From Bacillota bacterium (GTDB lineage: Bacteria > Bacillota > Clostridia > Peptostreptococcales > Anaerovoracaceae), in assembly GCA_029008005.1 (NCBI GenBank), contig JAQXIX010000029.1, positions 1 to 64,000 of the forward strand: DNA of 64,000 nt, read 5' to 3'. The notes beneath the pieces are model-generated. The model saw only the letters and a list, made by a program, of their open reading frames with translations, was not told the origin of the DNA and made no database searches. Below, in pieces: positions 10,984 through 20,011 of the stretch. Position 1 is the stretch's first letter. Each line of letters opens with the position of its first letter. The position numbers were made by a program, and so were the translations under genes.

Positions 10984-11721
10984 TTATTCCTTTCTTCCGC
11001 ATTTTCCGCAAGGCGTGTATCCTCGTTTTATTGCATCTTTTTTATCTATAACGGCAGTATGTCTGTCAATAGAACTGCATGTGCTTCGGTGATATGCTGT
11101 GTTTTCACTGCGAAAAACGAAAACAATGCTTCCGGACTTCATTTCCCCGGAACTGCAAAGGCCGCAGGAGGTGTATTTCTTCCTGATATCCGGAGAAAGA
11201 ATTACACCCGTAACTGTTGCTTTCACGTATGTGCAGTTTTCGCTGTGATATTTTTCGCCGCTTCTGGGGAAAATCCATACGGGATTTTCCTCATCGTATG
11301 CTTCGAGACCCTCTGTTCCGAGAGATTTTCGCGTATATGTGCTGCCGCAGAAACATCTGTATTTGATTTTTCCTTCGTAAGAGAGTACTCTGTCAAATCC
11401 GGCAGGCAATTTCAATTCTACATTCGCATTCAGATTAAACGATGTGATATCGCTGCATATAAGTCCCGTGACATTCACGTAGTCCGGACTGTTTGCTTCG
11501 TTCATTATGCGGTTTTCAACAGCAATGCCCGCAGTGAATCCTGAAGCAGGTTCGCCTGTTGCTGCCAGACGCGAGCACTCATCCGCTGCGCAGTAGATGT
11601 AGTTTTCCCACCGTGCATCGGCCTGCATAATATAGCCGAGAGATAGAATCGCCAGTATGACGAGAGGCAGAACAATGGCCGCCTCGATTGTATGTGACCC
11701 TTTTTTAGTATTTTTTATCAT
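10984..11721 (-). CDS. TadE-like pilus assembly protein with tandem C-terminal Cys/His modules
   Basis: N-terminal KKGSHTIEAAIVLPLVILAILSLGY is typical of TadE-like proteins. C-terminus has two YHxxxC...CGxC units. Track ORF begins at 11796. Confidence 0.75.
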   Translation of the reverse strand: MIKNTKKGSHTIEAAIVLPLVILAILSLGYIMQADARWENYIYCAADECSRLAATGEPASGFTAGIAVENRIMNEANSPDYVNVTGLICSDITSFNLNANVELKLPAGFDRVLSYEGKIKYRCFCGSTYTRKSLGTEGLEAYDEENPVWIFPRSGEKYHSENCTYVKATVTGVILSPDIRKKYTSCGLCSSGEMKSGSIVFVFRSENTAYHRSTCSSIDRHTAVIDKKDAIKRGYTPCGKCGRKE

Positions 11722-12967
11722 AACTGAAGCGTCTCCCGTTAATAACTGCATTGACAGAAATGCCTGCAGAGCAGTCGCTGATGAGAAAATCAGCATCGTG
11801 ATTTTTTCTCATGTTGATCTGTATGAGATCGAGAATTCTTGATACTGTGACGTTCTCATCCTTGACTGTAAGTAAAATCCTAAGATACTCATCGTAGGAA
11901 AGTCCTCTGTTTGCTTCAGGTTTGATGAGTATTTTTTCATTTTCGATTCCCGATTCAATACTGCTGATAATACTCTCAATATCAGTAGCCCAGGTAAGAC
12001 TGTCCTTGACAACAGGTACCTTGTAGCCCTCCTTAAGAAGCAAAACGTCGTTATATGACTCGGCAGCTGCCCATGCGGCAGCGAGGCCCAAGGTTGTAAT
12101 TGCACCTGCCGGACCGGGTGTAATTACTTCTGCAGCAGCCGTAACCGCTGACAGTTTTTTTGGATCTGCATATATGTGAGCCAGATTGGGTCCCGCACGC
12201 AGGCCTTCCAGAGCATGTTCGACAGATGAAAGATTTTCTTTATCGGAATATTTACCGGATAAAATATATTCGACTTCATTCCTGAAAAAATGACTGCTGT
12301 CGCGAAGAGTTCTTTCGCTGTTGAACAGACTGAGAATATAGGTTCCGATCATATAAGATTCACTGCCTTCCTTTAATGCGACTTCCGGGTCTGAAAATGT
12401 TTCGCCAAGTGACATGGCCGCATCGTAAAGGCTCCTGTCGGGCACCGAAGCGGAAGGAAGTGATGTCTTAGTCGGACCGTGTCTCAAATTATGCAAAGGC
12501 ATCGTATTATCGATTTGTTCCGACATATTTTCTTTCTCTGCCAAAGCGATACCGGCGGGATCCTTCATGAACCCGATTATCTGTTTTTTTATTATTCCGC
12601 AATCGGCAATGGCATATCGGGATGACGAAATGCTGCAGCTGTCCAGTTTCATGTCTCCCATGGAATTAACGGAAAAGCTTATATAGTCTCTGAGCTTTGA
12701 CGAAAGCTCATTGTCAGGAATATTCAGCAGAAACAGGCCGTATTCTTTCTGGATATAGGCGTCATATTCAGACATGACAGAATCTCCGGCCAGATTCAGC
12801 AGGCTGTCTGAACGGCTTGCTGCCGACATTTTGCCTGCTCCGTATACAAGCATCAGTGACAGGCTTATTACTGCCGGCAGAATAACGGCAAGGAATACAG
12901 CAGTGCTGCCGCGTTTTTTTCTAATCGCTTTCCGTAATTTTATCAATCCAAGTTTTCCTCCTGACAT
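11705..12967 (-). CDS. TadG-like / DUF5702-like Tad locus protein
   Basis: Single N-terminal TM (KKRGSTAVFLAVILPAVISLSLMLVYGAG) with a long extracytoplasmic domain, in Tad context. Start uncertain (12967 or 13018). Confidence 0.65.
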   Translation of the reverse strand: MSGGKLGLIKLRKAIRKKRGSTAVFLAVILPAVISLSLMLVYGAGKMSAASRSDSLLNLAGDSVMSEYDAYIQKEYGLFLLNIPDNELSSKLRDYISFSVNSMGDMKLDSCSISSSRYAIADCGIIKKQIIGFMKDPAGIALAEKENMSEQIDNTMPLHNLRHGPTKTSLPSASVPDRSLYDAAMSLGETFSDPEVALKEGSESYMIGTYILSLFNSERTLRDSSHFFRNEVEYILSGKYSDKENLSSVEHALEGLRAGPNLAHIYADPKKLSAVTAAAEVITPGPAGAITTLGLAAAWAAAESYNDVLLLKEGYKVPVVKDSLTWATDIESIISSIESGIENEKILIKPEANRGLSYDEYLRILLTVKDENVTVSRILDLIQINMRKNHDADFLISDCSAGISVNAVINGRRFSYDKKY

Positions 12968-13319
12968 TTTTAACTCCGTCTGTAATGTATCGCTTTCCCT
13001 CGGTTCTGAAGCTGTCATTATGCAAAACAGAAAAAAGATTCATGACAGCAACGTCGCTGAATGCTGACACGATTTTGCCGTCATCGGAGACCGAACCGCT
13101 GAATTCAGGTGTTTTGCATGTTACTTCCGTATGCCCGGAGGCTTCGCCGGATTTTGATGTAAGAGCCATGTGCATACGATACTGTTCTGTTGAAATCTCG
13201 CAGAAAAAGACGATTATGAGAATTACCGTCAGCGTGATCAGTACAGTTACAGGCAGTACTATGGAAGCTTCGACCATACTGCTGCCCCTGCGGCTTTTAA
13301 AATAAGATTTGATACTCAT
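12921..13319 (-). CDS. TadE-like pilus assembly protein
   Basis: RRGSSMVEASIVLPVTVLITLTVILIIVFFCEI is a TadE-type N-terminus. Confidence 0.75.
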   Translation of the reverse strand: MSIKSYFKSRRGSSMVEASIVLPVTVLITLTVILIIVFFCEISTEQYRMHMALTSKSGEASGHTEVTCKTPEFSGSVSDDGKIVSAFSDVAVMNLFSVLHNDSFRTEGKRYITDGVKNVRRKTWIDKITESD

Positions 13320-13322
13320 TAA

Positions 13323-13454
13323 TCAGAACTGGTTCAGGCTTTCGAAAGTCCTGTTGACAAAATCAGTAATCTGAGTTCTGAAAATCAGACCCAGAGCCAC
13401 TGCGATAGCTACAAGTATTGCGACCTGAACAAGCTCCATCCCTTTTTTATTCAT
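13323..13454 (-). CDS. Flp-family type IVb pilin, 43 aa
   Basis: Hand translation MNKKGMELVQVAILVAIAVALGLIFRTQITDFVNRTFESLNQF*: class III prepilin-like KKG/MELVQ plus hydrophobic helix. An AGGAGG lies just upstream on the minus strand. Below the ORF-track length cutoff. Confidence 0.85.
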   Translation of the reverse strand: MNKKGMELVQVAILVAIAVALGLIFRTQITDFVNRTFESLNQF

Positions 13455-13473
13455 TTGATACCTCCTTCTGTAT

Positions 13474-14478
13474 TTACAATTCAAGCAGGGCGGGGCTGAC
13501 CGTAATTACGATTAATACCATAAGAAATACTGTAAGAGGAAGAGTGAGTTTTGTCTCCGCAATTCGCCCGCGCTCCTCGCAGTTTTTCTTTCTGTTCAGC
13601 CACAGAACTTCACTTTCGTTGAGAAGTTCCTGCACAAGATCTACACCCTTGCTGACATTGTCACTTATTATATTGCTTATTCTCATCAGATCCGCCGAAC
13701 CGGACTGTCTTGCAAACTCTCTGAATTCTCTGCTGAAAGATCCGTTCGTCTGACGAATGGTTGTATATATGTTTTTCATACTGCTGCAGAAATAATCGTC
13801 ATCCTTTTCATCATACCGGAGGCTTGCCTCAACTGACCGCTGAAAAGCGGTGTTGAGGACAAGTCCTGCGTTAAGAAGAAGAGTAAGCCGCTGACAGAAC
13901 TCCGGCAGCTGAATTGCAATTGAATTCTGCTGCTCTTTCTTCATCTTCTGCAGAGGGGCATATCTGTTTTTGACAAGAAGAAAGAGCATGAAGATAATGC
14001 CGGCAATAATGACAGCTGTGTTACTGCTTTTCTCAACCTTCCAGTATATTTTCTCACCTGAAGACAGGCGAGAGGGGAGGGCAACAGAATCGGCGGAAAT
14101 GTCATCGTTAAATGACGATACTATCCGGTTAAGTTCACCTGAGACAGCTTCCTTATGACTGATTTCGCTCTCAGGCACAGTGTCTCCGGAATTCCTGCCG
14201 GTTTTCTCTGAATTTCTGGGGTCAAGGCGAACTGTATAGGTTTTTTTTAGCTGCCCTTCATCAGTTGTTACAGTAGCTGTAATTTTGGAACTTTCCGAGT
14301 CGGATCCTTCTTCGGGTCGAACCATATACAGCATGTTATCTCGCTTTTCTAAGGAAATTCCTTCGGTAAGGTATGATGCGAGGCAGTCTGAAACCAGCAG
14401 TGCAAGCCCCAGAATAAGAACTGCGGTAATTTGTTTTTTTAGTTTCTTAAGGCAATCCTCCTTGCTATATTTCAACAT
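13474..14478 (-). CDS. Type II secretion system F domain protein (TadC-like)
   Basis: T2SF-like pattern (LPEFCQRLTLLLNAGLVLNTAF ... C-terminal TM) in Tad gene order. Confidence 0.75.
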   Translation of the reverse strand: MLKYSKEDCLKKLKKQITAVLILGLALLVSDCLASYLTEGISLEKRDNMLYMVRPEEGSDSESSKITATVTTDEGQLKKTYTVRLDPRNSEKTGRNSGDTVPESEISHKEAVSGELNRIVSSFNDDISADSVALPSRLSSGEKIYWKVEKSSNTAVIIAGIIFMLFLLVKNRYAPLQKMKKEQQNSIAIQLPEFCQRLTLLLNAGLVLNTAFQRSVEASLRYDEKDDDYFCSSMKNIYTTIRQTNGSFSREFREFARQSGSADLMRISNIISDNVSKGVDLVQELLNESEVLWLNRKKNCEERGRIAETKLTLPLTVFLMVLIVITVSPALLEL

Positions 14479-15211
14479 TTGAAATCCTTTCCATCATGAC
14501 TGCTCCGGCAGCAGTTGCGGCCAATGCAACCGTCATGATAATACGTCCGCCTATAGTTGTATACAGAGGCTCAATGTACGAGGATGAAACAAGATTCATA
14601 AGAGCCAGCATTACAGGCGGCATAAGAGCGATAAGGCGGCCTTCAAGCTTTTTCTGGGAAGTTATTGCTTCAATTTCCCGCTTAATATTCATTTTATCGG
14701 TAATCATATCGCAGCTGCGGCTAATAACCTTTTCCAGGTCACCGCCGAGATTTCGGCAAGTTGTATAGACCTGAACGAAGCTGCGTATGTCTTCACAGTG
14801 GCTTCTGCCGGCAAAATCGGCTAGGAGAACACTGTCACTTTCGTTATTGTCTCTGATAGACAGGCACATATAGTGAAGCTCCTTCAGAAGACATGAGTCA
14901 GGCGGAAGTGTCAGAGCAAGATTTTCCTCTGCTTCAATCAGCGCTTCTGACATCTGTCTTCCCGAAGAAACGGAAGCTGACAGGGAATACAGAAGATCCT
15001 TGAATTCGGCCTGCAATACCGACAGTCGCCTGTCAGCAAGATATGTTTCATAATAGGGACGTATTTTTAATACAAATAAGCCTGTGGCTGCCGAAATAAT
15101 AAGGGACCTGTAAAAGAGAAATGAGAAAAGGAATAACACCGTATATCCCACCGAATAAAAAACTGTCTTTTCTTTTGCTGAAAGATCATATTTCGAGTAA
15201 TCCCGTATCAT
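14465..15211 (-). CDS. Type II secretion system F domain protein (TadB-like)
   Basis: T2SF features (FKDLLYSLSASVSSGRQMSEAL ... NLGGDLEKVISRSCDMITDKMNIKREIEAITSQKKLEGRLIALMP). Confidence 0.82.
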   Translation of the reverse strand: MIRDYSKYDLSAKEKTVFYSVGYTVLFLFSFLFYRSLIISAATGLFVLKIRPYYETYLADRRLSVLQAEFKDLLYSLSASVSSGRQMSEALIEAEENLALTLPPDSCLLKELHYMCLSIRDNNESDSVLLADFAGRSHCEDIRSFVQVYTTCRNLGGDLEKVISRSCDMITDKMNIKREIEAITSQKKLEGRLIALMPPVMLALMNLVSSSYIEPLYTTIGGRIIMTVALAATAAGAVMMERISNVEI

Positions 15212-16388
15212 TTATCAGTTTCTCCCTGTGTATGAGTCTGTTTCCTGTCAGACCTGTATCTATGCGATAAAGTGAATTAGTTACTATAGAGTTATCTTTT
15301 ACAGAGTCAAGCTCTGCAATTTCCATAACGCGCCGATGACCGTCTTTCATACGGCTCATGTGAATAATCACATCTATTCCCTCGGCAATCTGATTTCGTA
15401 TGGCGTGAACAGGATAATCAACGGCCTGCATGAACATTGCTTCGAGCCTTTTGAGCATACCGGAAATGCTGTTGGCATGACCTGTGCTCAGACTTCCGGA
15501 GTGACCTGTATTCATAGCGTTTATCATGTCAAAAACTTCGGCGCCTCGCACCTCTCCGATGATGATTCTGTCAGGGCGCATTCGCAGACTTGTTTTCACA
15601 AGCAAAGCCATATCGACAGCGCCCTTGCCCCGCACGTTACCGCTTCTGCATTCCATTCTGACGATGTTTTTTACCTGCTTTATCTGGAGCTCAGCGGAGT
15701 CTTCTATTACGATTACTCTTTCGTCCGGAGGAATCAGCTGCGCCAGTACGTTAAGTAAAGTGGTCTTGCCGCTGGAGGTTCCGCCGCATACGAAACAGTT
15801 GTATCCTGATTTGACAAGGGCGTCCAGCAGCTTCGCAGCTTCCAGTGTAAGTGTGTCGTTTCTTATCAGGTCGGCCATTGTCATTACCTCTTCCGGAAAT
15901 TTTCTTATTGTCAGAATTGGACCGTTCAGTGCAATGTTGCCGTATACTGCATTTACACGGGAGCCGTCACTAAGTCTGGCGTCGACAATGGGATTAAGCT
16001 CGTTGATTTCTCTGTGGACCTTACCTGCTATTCTGCGAATAAGCTCCTCAAGACTCTCTGTTGAATCGAAAGAAAGAGAGGTTTTCTCGATTTTTCCTCT
16101 GCGTTCAATGAATATGTTGTCTTTTCCGTTTACCATTATTTCTGAAATGCTTTTATCGTCTATCAAAGGCTGGAGTATATCCATTTCACTTCTCAGAGAG
16201 AGAAAGAGTCTCTCGATGAGCCTGCTGTTTTCATTGTGACTGCAGATTTGAGCCTTGGGGAGAGAGAAAATGTACGATTCGATTCTTTCAAGGGCTTCTT
16301 CATCTGTCAGACTGTCTCCCTGCTCTGAGAGGAGAAGACGTATTTCAGAAATATATACAGAAACATCTTCTGAAGAATAATATGACAT
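15186..16388 (-). CDS. CpaF/TadA-family pilus assembly ATPase
   Basis: Secretion ATPase motifs (VCGGTSSGKTTLLNVLAQLIPPDERVIVIEDSAELQI, LRMRPDRIIIGEVRGAEVFDMINAMNTGHSGSLSTGHANS). Start probably 16388; track ORF begins 16445. Confidence 0.93.
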   Translation of the reverse strand: MSYYSSEDVSVYISEIRLLLSEQGDSLTDEEALERIESYIFSLPKAQICSHNENSRLIERLFLSLRSEMDILQPLIDDKSISEIMVNGKDNIFIERRGKIEKTSLSFDSTESLEELIRRIAGKVHREINELNPIVDARLSDGSRVNAVYGNIALNGPILTIRKFPEEVMTMADLIRNDTLTLEAAKLLDALVKSGYNCFVCGGTSSGKTTLLNVLAQLIPPDERVIVIEDSAELQIKQVKNIVRMECRSGNVRGKGAVDMALLVKTSLRMRPDRIIIGEVRGAEVFDMINAMNTGHSGSLSTGHANSISGMLKRLEAMFMQAVDYPVHAIRNQIAEGIDVIIHMSRMKDGHRRVMEIAELDSVKDNSIVTNSLYRIDTGLTGNRLIHREKLINDTGLLEI

Positions 16389-16604
16389 AAATCCCAATAT
16401 TTTCCTTTCTGAAAAGATACTACCACAACAGAAAAGCTTTTGCAAGAATAAAATGCAAAATAAGTAAAATAATGGAAAAAAGTATAGTCGAATTTTAGTA
16501 AAATGCGGGGTCTTTTAATAAAAATTAGCTACTGTTAATTTTGTACACAGTATGTATTATGATGGTAAAGATGTAGTCATTATTTGTATTTGAGAGGTTT
16601 TATT

Positions 16605-18332
16605 ATGAACGAACAGAGCACACATGTTAATGGTGTTGCCGGGCTGAAAAAACATGACATTAAAACTTCGGGAATCGTGTTCATGCTTTACTGCCTGGTG
16701 GCGGCGGGGGCCTTCGGAATCGAGGAAATGATACCTGAGGCCGGACCGGGAATGACAATTCTTTTGTTGGCAGTATTTCCTTTTATATGGGCATATCCGA
16801 TAAGCAGTCTTGTTTCAGAGTGTTCATCTGTGATGCCTTCCGAAGGAGGTATCTACGTTTGGATCAAGGAGGCCTTCGGCGAATTCTGGGGATTCCAGGC
16901 CGGCTGGTGGGCAACTGTTTCCACTTATATTACAAACGGTGTTTATGTTGCTCTGGTTGCCGGTTATGTGAGTCAGATGGTTGGCGGACTTTCTCCGATT
17001 GCCAGTCAGGCTCTTAAAGTGGGAATGATTCTGATATTCACAATCATTAACCTGCTTGGACTGAAGGAAGTCGGAACGGTAAGTACAATTCTTTCAATCC
17101 TTATTCTTGCGGCCTTTGCTCTCGTAGCTGTGGTAGGTCTTCTGAACTGGCAGACCAATCCGGTTGAACCGTTTATGCCGGAAGATTACACACTGGTTGA
17201 CGGTCTCGGCGGCGGAATCTGCATCTGTATCTGGATGTACTGCGGATACGAATGTATCTCAAATATGGCCGGTGAGGTTAAAAATCCGCAGGTAATTCCG
17301 AGAGGACTTAAAATTGCAATGCCTCTTATTGCACTGACATATATTCTTCCTACTATCGGTGGACTTTGCTCACTTCCTGCAGGAAGCTGGGAGCTCTGGT
17401 CAACTGAAGGAGGATTCTCGGGACAGAATGTAGGGTATGCGACAATACTTACTTCTGCACTGGGACCTGTTGCAGGATATTTCTTCCTGGTAATTGCGAT
17501 AATATCTCAGTGTGCGATTTTTAATACATATTTGGCATCAGGTTCGAGAGGATTCTTCGTTCTCGCAGACGATCACCTTTGTCCTCAGTTCCTTGTCAAG
17601 GTAAGCAAAAACAGGGGAGTGCCTTATGTTGGTATTATTTCTCTGGCGATTGTTACATGGATACTTTCCCAGTCGGATTTCACAACACTCGTTTCAATGG
17701 AAGTAGTGTTCATGCTGGCGCTTTATATCATCCTTCCGATTGGTGTTATCAAGCTCAGGAAGAAACTGCCTGTTGAGGACAGGGCAAAGAGAAACCTGTA
17801 CTGGATTAAAGGATCGAAATTCGGTCTCCTCTACTGCTGTCTGCTTCCGATTGTAATATCTGTTGTGGCATTGCTGGTAAACGGTACCGATTATCTGGCA
17901 ACCGGCCTGATGGCTCTTTGCTCGGGGCCTGTGGCGTATATTATATTCAAAAAGACATTCGGCGGATTGTCTGTGGCAGATCCTGAAGGTAATCCTGTTA
18001 ACGGATTCGGCCTCGCTGTCGGAGATACTGTAAGAATAGGCGTGTTCACAATTTGTGCGGGAGCGATGGCGTTTCTCGGACAGTTCTGGCTCAGGTGGTA
18101 CGAAGTGAGCTGGGGCGAATGGGGACCTGATGACTATGATGTATTCTGCAATTCAATTCCTCAGGTTCAGAACGGTCTGCTGATTGGCGGGATAATCTGC
18201 ATTGTACTGGGAATAATACTTTATGCAATCGGAAAGAAAAAGGATGCTCCGCTTCCTGAAAAGAAACTTGATGTTGATGTTGTTCTGGATAAGTACCTGA
18301 ACGAAGTGAAGACAGAAACATTCTTCGACTGA
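16605..18332 (+). CDS. APC-family amino acid permease
   Basis: APC superfamily multi-TM protein (SGIVFMLYCLVAAGAFGIEEMIPEAGPGM ... SECSSVMPSEGGIYVWIKEAFGEFWGFQAGWW). Start ATG 16605 after GAGAGG. Confidence 0.87.
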   Translation: MNEQSTHVNGVAGLKKHDIKTSGIVFMLYCLVAAGAFGIEEMIPEAGPGMTILLLAVFPFIWAYPISSLVSECSSVMPSEGGIYVWIKEAFGEFWGFQAGWWATVSTYITNGVYVALVAGYVSQMVGGLSPIASQALKVGMILIFTIINLLGLKEVGTVSTILSILILAAFALVAVVGLLNWQTNPVEPFMPEDYTLVDGLGGGICICIWMYCGYECISNMAGEVKNPQVIPRGLKIAMPLIALTYILPTIGGLCSLPAGSWELWSTEGGFSGQNVGYATILTSALGPVAGYFFLVIAIISQCAIFNTYLASGSRGFFVLADDHLCPQFLVKVSKNRGVPYVGIISLAIVTWILSQSDFTTLVSMEVVFMLALYIILPIGVIKLRKKLPVEDRAKRNLYWIKGSKFGLLYCCLLPIVISVVALLVNGTDYLATGLMALCSGPVAYIIFKKTFGGLSVADPEGNPVNGFGLAVGDTVRIGVFTICAGAMAFLGQFWLRWYEVSWGEWGPDDYDVFCNSIPQVQNGLLIGGIICIVLGIILYAIGKKKDAPLPEKKLDVDVVLDKYLNEVKTETFFD

Positions 18333-18370
18333 GACAATTAAGCTGCTGAGGCAATTTTCTTCTACAAAAA

Positions 18371-18412
18371 GAGGCTGCTGCACAGATTTCCTGTGCAGCA
18401 GCCTCTTTTTCA
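18371..18412. terminator. Strong probable bidirectional terminator
   Basis: Perfect 15-bp stem GAGGCTGCTGCACAG/CTGTGCAGCAGCCTC, 5-nt loop, flanked by A-tract and T-tract, between convergent genes. Confidence 0.92.
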
Positions 18413-18417
18413 GTACT

Positions 18418-19293
18418 TTATTTGTAACTATATGTTATTGAGAAACGGTTTAAGTCATATCTCAAATTCGCATAATAACGTGTGTACTTGCTAGGAATTT
18501 TGAAGTAAACCCATTTGCTGCGTTTTTTCTTCAGGTTGATTTTTTTCTTTGAGAACTTGTAATTTACGTAAGTTTGTCCCCATACATCTGTAATGGCAAT
18601 TCTGGATTTGTAAATGTATTTGATTTTTCTCTTTGTTTTGTTGGTGAATTTCACTTTACAAACCAGATAGCTTCCACTGTAGTAAAGCTGCGCCTGTGTA
18701 GCCTTGAAGCGTTTGGAACTGCTCAAGGCAAGAGATGCCACGTTTGCAGAAGGAACAGCCGATACGGGATAATAATATTCGCTGTAAATAGTATTATTGT
18801 AATCATCATATCCGTATGCAACAACCGCGAAATAGTATTTCTTGCCGGCAGTCAGCCCCGGGACTACGTAATAACCGAAATCAGATGAATCGTCGACGAC
18901 AATCTTGCCGGGATTGGAAAATTCACTGTCGAGGGAATAAAAAATTACATACCCCAGCAAATTTTCATCGTAAATCTTGTCCCAGTACAGTTCAACGGAA
19001 GATGATGTGAACGGATAAACATAAACACCGGTTACATCCGACATATAAGTTTCAGACAATGCTTCACTTTCCCCGGCTATTTCCTGGGCCTTGACAACAT
19101 CAGAATCAATGCTTCCTATGAGCTTATCTGACAGTTCTCGATTGCCTTTTTCAGCATCACTTGAAACTGCTTTCTTCGTTGCAGTCGGATTTTGTCCTGA
19201 TGCTTCACCTCCATCTGCAAATACACTTGCCGGCAGCATAAGTGTGAATGCAAGGACAAATGATAAAACAATACCGAATAATCTGGTTTTCAT
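18418..19293 (-). CDS. Secreted protein with fibronectin type III-like domain
   Basis: Signal peptide (MKTRLFGIVLSFVLAFTLMLPASVFA); FnIII-like segment (SSSVELYWDKIYDENLLGYVIFYSLDSEFSNP ... LTAGKKYYFAVVAYGYD). Confidence 0.7.
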   Translation of the reverse strand: MKTRLFGIVLSFVLAFTLMLPASVFADGGEASGQNPTATKKAVSSDAEKGNRELSDKLIGSIDSDVVKAQEIAGESEALSETYMSDVTGVYVYPFTSSSVELYWDKIYDENLLGYVIFYSLDSEFSNPGKIVVDDSSDFGYYVVPGLTAGKKYYFAVVAYGYDDYNNTIYSEYYYPVSAVPSANVASLALSSSKRFKATQAQLYYSGSYLVCKVKFTNKTKRKIKYIYKSRIAITDVWGQTYVNYKFSKKKINLKKKRSKWVYFKIPSKYTRYYANLRYDLNRFSITYSYK

Positions 19294-19379
19294 TTGTTTA
19301 GGCCTCCTCTCCTAATGGCTTTACACAACTAAAATATATAACTAAAATATATAATAACATAAATATGTGTTCAGGATAC

Positions 19380-19623
19380 TGCCATATTGCCATATATTCA
19401 GTATTTATGATTGATTTAGACAAAAATTATACAAACAGAAAAAATTTTTTTTATATATGGCAGTTTTTGCTTGAAACTAAAGGATTTTAGGAAGCTTTTG
19501 CCATATAGGATTTTAATAAAGTGTATATGGCAGTTTCAGACCCTAAATTGCCATATACGATGAAATAAAACCTGTTATGTATAATTTTTGCCGTATGCGA
19601 AGATAATAATCCTGCTATGGCAA
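19380..19623. repeat. Cluster of eight TTGCCATATA/TATATGGCAA-type motifs
   Basis: Sites at 19380-19387, 19387-19396, 19454-19463, 19498-19507, 19524-19533, 19548-19557, 19588-19597 (TTGCCGTATG) and 19614-19623 (GCTATGGCAA), in both orientations. Confidence 0.8.
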
Positions 19624-19694
19624 TCGAGAGACAGTACTTCACTGCAGTTCGGCTGTTTTCAATGGCTTTGCGGATGTTTCAGTAAAAACAGCCA

Positions 19695-19888
19695 ATGGCG
19701 GTGCGACCGGGGGAGGGGAGTATGCTTTCGCAGAGATGGTTGCGATTTCAAGGGGGAGCGAAGGCGGGAGGCTAGAAAGTCCGTGGGGGGCGGTTCCCGC
19801 GGACTTGTCTTGTCGACCCGGCAAGCGATACGTTAGAAATCGCCCGGCTCGAGGACAAAATACTCCCCTCCCCCGGTCGCACTGCCAT
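19695..19888. repeat. Large inverted-repeat element: structured ncRNA or MITE/REP-like element candidate
   Basis: 29-nt arms 19695-19723 and 19860-19888 are complementary apart from one G/T position. Nested pairings: 19742-19749/19836-19843, 19777-19787/19796-19806 and 19809-19815/19819-19825. Confidence 0.85.
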
Positions 19889-20011
19889 CCGCAATTATTT
19901 ACCGAAATACTATGACGATTCATTTCAAACTGGCTTATTTCTGCATGAAAGTGTATAATCAATGATATATTTACCGTAGCGAATCGTGACGGATATGGAG
20001 GAAAAAGACAA

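Noticed and set aside
15526-16239. 237-aa plus-strand ORF
   Set aside because: Antisense to the strongly conserved CpaF/TadA ATPase; Ser/Leu-rich shadow ORF.
19777-19860. Similarity of CTAGAAAGTCCG to the RNase P RNA CR-I motif (GAGGAAAGTCC) and of the element to 6S or SRP RNA
   Set aside because: Only a short fortuitous match; the other conserved RNase P, SRP (GGAAGGAAGCA tip) and 6S features were not seen. No family assigned.
19588-19962. ORFs 19588-19836 (+) and 19639-19962 (-) as genes
   Set aside because: Both run through the inverted-repeat element. The shared peptide CDRGRGV on opposite strands is a consequence of the inverted repeat itself, and composition is not protein-like.
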